From contig CAZCZO010000044.1 of NCBI GenBank assembly GCA_964503275.1, positions 1-7,850 of the forward strand: a DNA stretch of 7,850 nt. Reading direction: 5' to 3'. Position 1 is the stretch's first letter. The number at the start of each line of letters is the position of its first letter. The translations under genes were made by a program, and so were the position numbers. The DNA comes from DASRAP01 sp964503275 (GTDB lineage Bacteria; Gemmatimonadota; Gemmatimonadetes; Gemmatimonadales; Gemmatimonadaceae). The notes below the pieces were generated by a model. The model was not told the DNA's origin. It did no database searches and worked only from the letters and a program-made list of their open reading frames with translations. Shown one piece after another: positions 6,489 to 7,850 of the stretch.

Positions 6489-7064
6489 TCACCGATCGAC
6501 CGACGGGATGCCAGTCCCAGACAAGAGAAGGCGGTATCCCGTCAGCTTCGGATCACCCCCACCGTCGGGCACCTCGAAGGAGTACTCGTACAGGCGTGCC
6601 GACGCCCGGCAACCGCTCAGCAACGGGAGCTGCTGTACCGTGACGCCGATGCGGAACTGCCGCCCGTCACCTTGCATGACCGGAGCAGTTGTCAGCAGCG
6701 TCCGCACGACGTTCCCCTCGGCATCACAGGTCTCGGGCGTTCCAACCTCGTTCCGAGGGACCACGAGTCGCTCACGAGCCGCCGCGAGGTCAGCCGAAGC
6801 CGGGACCAAGACCGCAGCGCCAAGTAGCGTGGCGACATCGAACGCGGCCCGCCGTCCGGCCTCGGTATACTCTGCGCCTGTGCAGGTCGGATCCGCGAGC
6901 ACGCGCTGACAATTCGACATGGCCGCGACGATCACGGGTCCACTGACGTGCCCGTCCGTGCGAAGCACAGCGGCGATCTGGCGCACCGCCGATCCAACGG
7001 GGGCCTGTGCGGAGAGCGCAAGCGGCAGGCACACCAGCAGCGGGAGGTGTCGGAGTGTCGTCAT
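6489..7064 (-). CDS. Exported hypothetical protein with four mature cysteines
   Basis: The 191-residue product has a Sec signal peptide (MTTLRHLPLLVCLPLALSAQA, cleavage near 19-21). The mature part has Cys52, Cys61, Cys113 and Cys152, enough for two disulfides in an oxidising compartment. The N-terminal half looks helical (VRQIAAVLRTDGHV, AGRRAAFDVATLLGAAVLVP, ADLAAARERLVVP). The C-terminal half looks strand-rich (RQFRIGVTVQQLPLLSGCRA, ARLYEYSFEVPDGGG, LTGYRLLLSGTGIP). I recognise no family. The ATG at 7064 is preceded by AGGTGA (complement of 7072-7077), seven bases upstream. It is the last gene of a minus-strand series and lies 51 bases after the preceding gene. A hairpin in that gap may partly separate the two. 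Confidence 0.78.
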   Translation of the reverse strand: MTTLRHLPLLVCLPLALSAQAPVGSAVRQIAAVLRTDGHVSGPVIVAAMSNCQRVLADPTCTGAEYTEAGRRAAFDVATLLGAAVLVPASADLAAARERLVVPRNEVGTPETCDAEGNVVRTLLTTAPVMQGDGRQFRIGVTVQQLPLLSGCRASARLYEYSFEVPDGGGDPKLTGYRLLLSGTGIPSVDR

Positions 7065-7067
7065 GAG

Positions 7068-7078
7068 CAGGTCACCTG
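7068..7078 (-). promoter_or_regulatory. Ribosome binding site inside an inverted repeat
   Basis: On the minus strand CAGGTGACCTG is an 11-base near-palindrome (five-base arms around one central base). It contains the AGGTGA ribosome binding site of the gene starting at 7064. It may be chance or an operator-like site; no regulator can be named. Confidence 0.4.
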
Positions 7079-7093
7079 TGTCGTGGGGAAGAG

Positions 7094-7110
7094 GCGTGGT
7101 GTCGCCACGC
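7094..7110 (-). terminator. Short hairpin after the 148-residue protein gene, possible weak terminator
   Basis: GCGTGG (7094-7099) pairs exactly with CCACGC (7105-7110) around a five-base loop. Read leftward, it starts six bases after the stop codon of the preceding gene and is followed by CTCTTCCCC, a pyrimidine stretch but not a proper T-run. It could be a weak terminator, a processing site or an attenuator lowering expression of the last gene. Confidence 0.35.
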
Positions 7111-7115
7111 GGAAG

Positions 7116-7562
7116 CTACTTCTGCATCCATCCGAGCAGTAAGTACTTGCAGTCCATGTGGGGACCGGCGCGAGCGCAACGATACTCGTCCCAGTAGGTG
7201 ACATAGAGTCGATCCGTCAACGTCTCGACGACGGTCGTGTCTCCGACGAATCGTACGGAGCGTACCCTCGCACTTGGGACCGAGGTGGTTTGTGGCCGCG
7301 GTCGGTCGCACTCGCTCAGCGGTACGTGCATTCGCATGCGCAAATAAGCTGGCGGCGCTCCAGGGAGAGTTCCAGTGGAGTCGAAAGCGTCGCGCCACTC
7401 GCAGAAGTCAAGTGGCATCGTATCACGCAGGATAACCGATCGCGTCGCGAGGATTGAGCGGACGATCTCGTTAATGGTAGATCTGTCTCTCTGATGCTGT
7501 CCGGGTGCCGCCTTGGGTGAGACGGCGGAAAGAATCAGTACTGCGGCCGCTACTTTAAGCAC
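7116..7562 (-). CDS. Small exported hypothetical protein, overlapping the metzincin-like gene
   Basis: The 148-residue product begins with a hydrophobic signal-like segment (MLKVAAAVLILSAVSPKAAPG), predicted to route it to the periplasm or outside. The mature part has four cysteines (54, 85, 129, 138), a central proline-rich turn region (about 65-97) and strand-like segments VRSVRFVGDTTVVETLTDRLYVTYW (about 100-124). It ends in CKYLLLGWMQK. No family is recognised. The GTG at 7562 is chosen because GGAG (complement of 7570-7573) lies seven bases upstream and a signal peptide follows at once. The start lies 13 bases inside the upstream gene, so the two are very likely translationally coupled. 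A role as inhibitor, immunity protein or accessory factor for the upstream protein fits this layout but is only inference. Codon use is less GC-biased than in selO. Confidence 0.75.
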   Translation of the reverse strand: MLKVAAAVLILSAVSPKAAPGQHQRDRSTINEIVRSILATRSVILRDTMPLDFCEWRDAFDSTGTLPGAPPAYLRMRMHVPLSECDRPRPQTTSVPSARVRSVRFVGDTTVVETLTDRLYVTYWDEYRCARAGPHMDCKYLLLGWMQK

Positions 7563-7850
7563 GTATTGTCTCCAGCATCGAGTCTGACACGATTGAAAGG
7601 GTGGGCCGAGTAAGGCTCTTCGAAATCATCGGGATGACGACCGCTGTTCAAGTGTATGGATTCGTGCATCAGCGTCCACATGAGAAGTCTCCCTCCTGCT
7701 GCAAGTACTGAAGGCTCAATATGAGCGTACTCCGTACGGTAGGTCGCTCCCGCGTGATCCCGGTGCGGTGTTTCCACGGTGCCGCGGAATATCTTTGAAC
7801 TTGCCCCGCTTTCGTAGAGCCGGTGGGATTGGGCGGTTATGCTGCTTGGG
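7550..7850 (-). CDS. C-terminal end of a protein with a metzincin-like HExxHxxSxxH motif (5' end missing)
   Basis: The frame is open through the right edge, so only the last 100 or so codons are visible and the start lies outside. The end is TAG (complement of 7550-7552). The key segment WTLMHESIHLNSGRH (motif at complement 7634-7666) has HExxH with a third His at the spacing used by metzincin zinc peptidases (HExxHxxGxxH), with Ser in place of the usual Gly. The Glu would be the catalytic base and the three His the zinc ligands. An acidic stretch follows (PDDFEEPYSAHPF), then a single Cys three residues from the end. No Met follows the motif, so a classical Met-turn is absent. An internal GTG at 7777 exists, but the coding character continues upstream of it. 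Alternatives are a C-terminal toxin or peptidase domain of a large surface protein, or a chance motif. The fold and activity are unproven. Confidence 0.65.
   Translation of the reverse strand, partial: PSSITAQSHRLYESGASSKIFRGTVETPHRDHAGATYRTEYAHIEPSVLAAGGRLLMWTLMHESIHLNSGRHPDDFEEPYSAHPFNRVRLDAGDNTCLK
7570..7573 (-). promoter_or_regulatory. Ribosome binding site embedded in the upstream gene
   Basis: GGAG on the minus strand lies seven bases before the GTG start at 7562, within the last codons of the metzincin-like gene. It decides the start of the small exported protein and supports translational coupling of the pair. Confidence 0.6.

Noticed and set aside
7550..7777. Treating the internal GTG at 7777 as the true start of the metzincin-like gene (75 residues)
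   Set aside because: The frame stays open with sensible codons to the window edge and no clear ribosome binding site precedes the GTG, so a longer gene entering from the right is more likely.

Overview
The window is GC-rich bacterial chromosome-type DNA with strong codon-position bias over most of its length. Several traits suggest Gemmatimonadota or a similar high-GC Gram-negative group: a secreted 6-bladed beta-propeller protein with the GRxGGGPGEY signature, proteins with carboxypeptidase-regulatory-like (transthyretin-fold) domains, and a probably leaderless gene with its -10 box directly upstream of the start codon. This placement is inferred from protein style and composition, not from a marker gene.

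Left part (1-4093). A large envelope protein gene enters from the left edge and ends at 2441. It has an Ig-like/NEW3-like N-terminal part, a long strand-rich middle that looks like an outer-membrane barrel or usher, and two C-terminal transthyretin-like domains. After a 53-base gap comes a complete selO (ydiU) gene, 2495-4048 on the + strand, encoding the pseudokinase-fold protein adenylyltransferase; all of its signature motifs are present. A perfect 11-bp GC hairpin separates selO from the convergent genes to its right.

Middle (4094-6472). On the minus strand, a secreted 6-bladed beta-propeller gene (5558-4419) is followed 40 bases later by a gene for a 94-residue uncharacterised protein (4378-4094), probably in one transcript. 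Divergent from them, a + strand gene for a predicted lipoprotein with a carboxypeptidase-regulatory-like domain (5729-6472) has a well-formed sigma70-type promoter (TTGACA, 17 bases, TAGCGT) and a strong ribosome binding site that fixes its start.

Right part (6473-7850). Three minus-strand genes enter from the right edge. The first is the C-terminal end of a protein with a metzincin-like zinc-site motif (HESIHLNSGRH). The second overlaps it by 13 bases and encodes an exported protein of 148 residues with four cysteines. The third encodes an exported protein of 191 residues, also with four cysteines in the mature part. GC falls to about 52% over 7561-7740, against 82% in a sample of selO (2581-2640), so this end looks like accessory DNA. 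A metal-dependent protease or toxin-like domain followed by small translationally coupled exported proteins is the best candidate here for something undescribed. Its function is not shown by the sequence, and the start of the large gene lies outside the window.

No tRNA, rRNA, CRISPR array, insertion sequence or attachment site was seen. No gap between genes exceeds about 170 bases.
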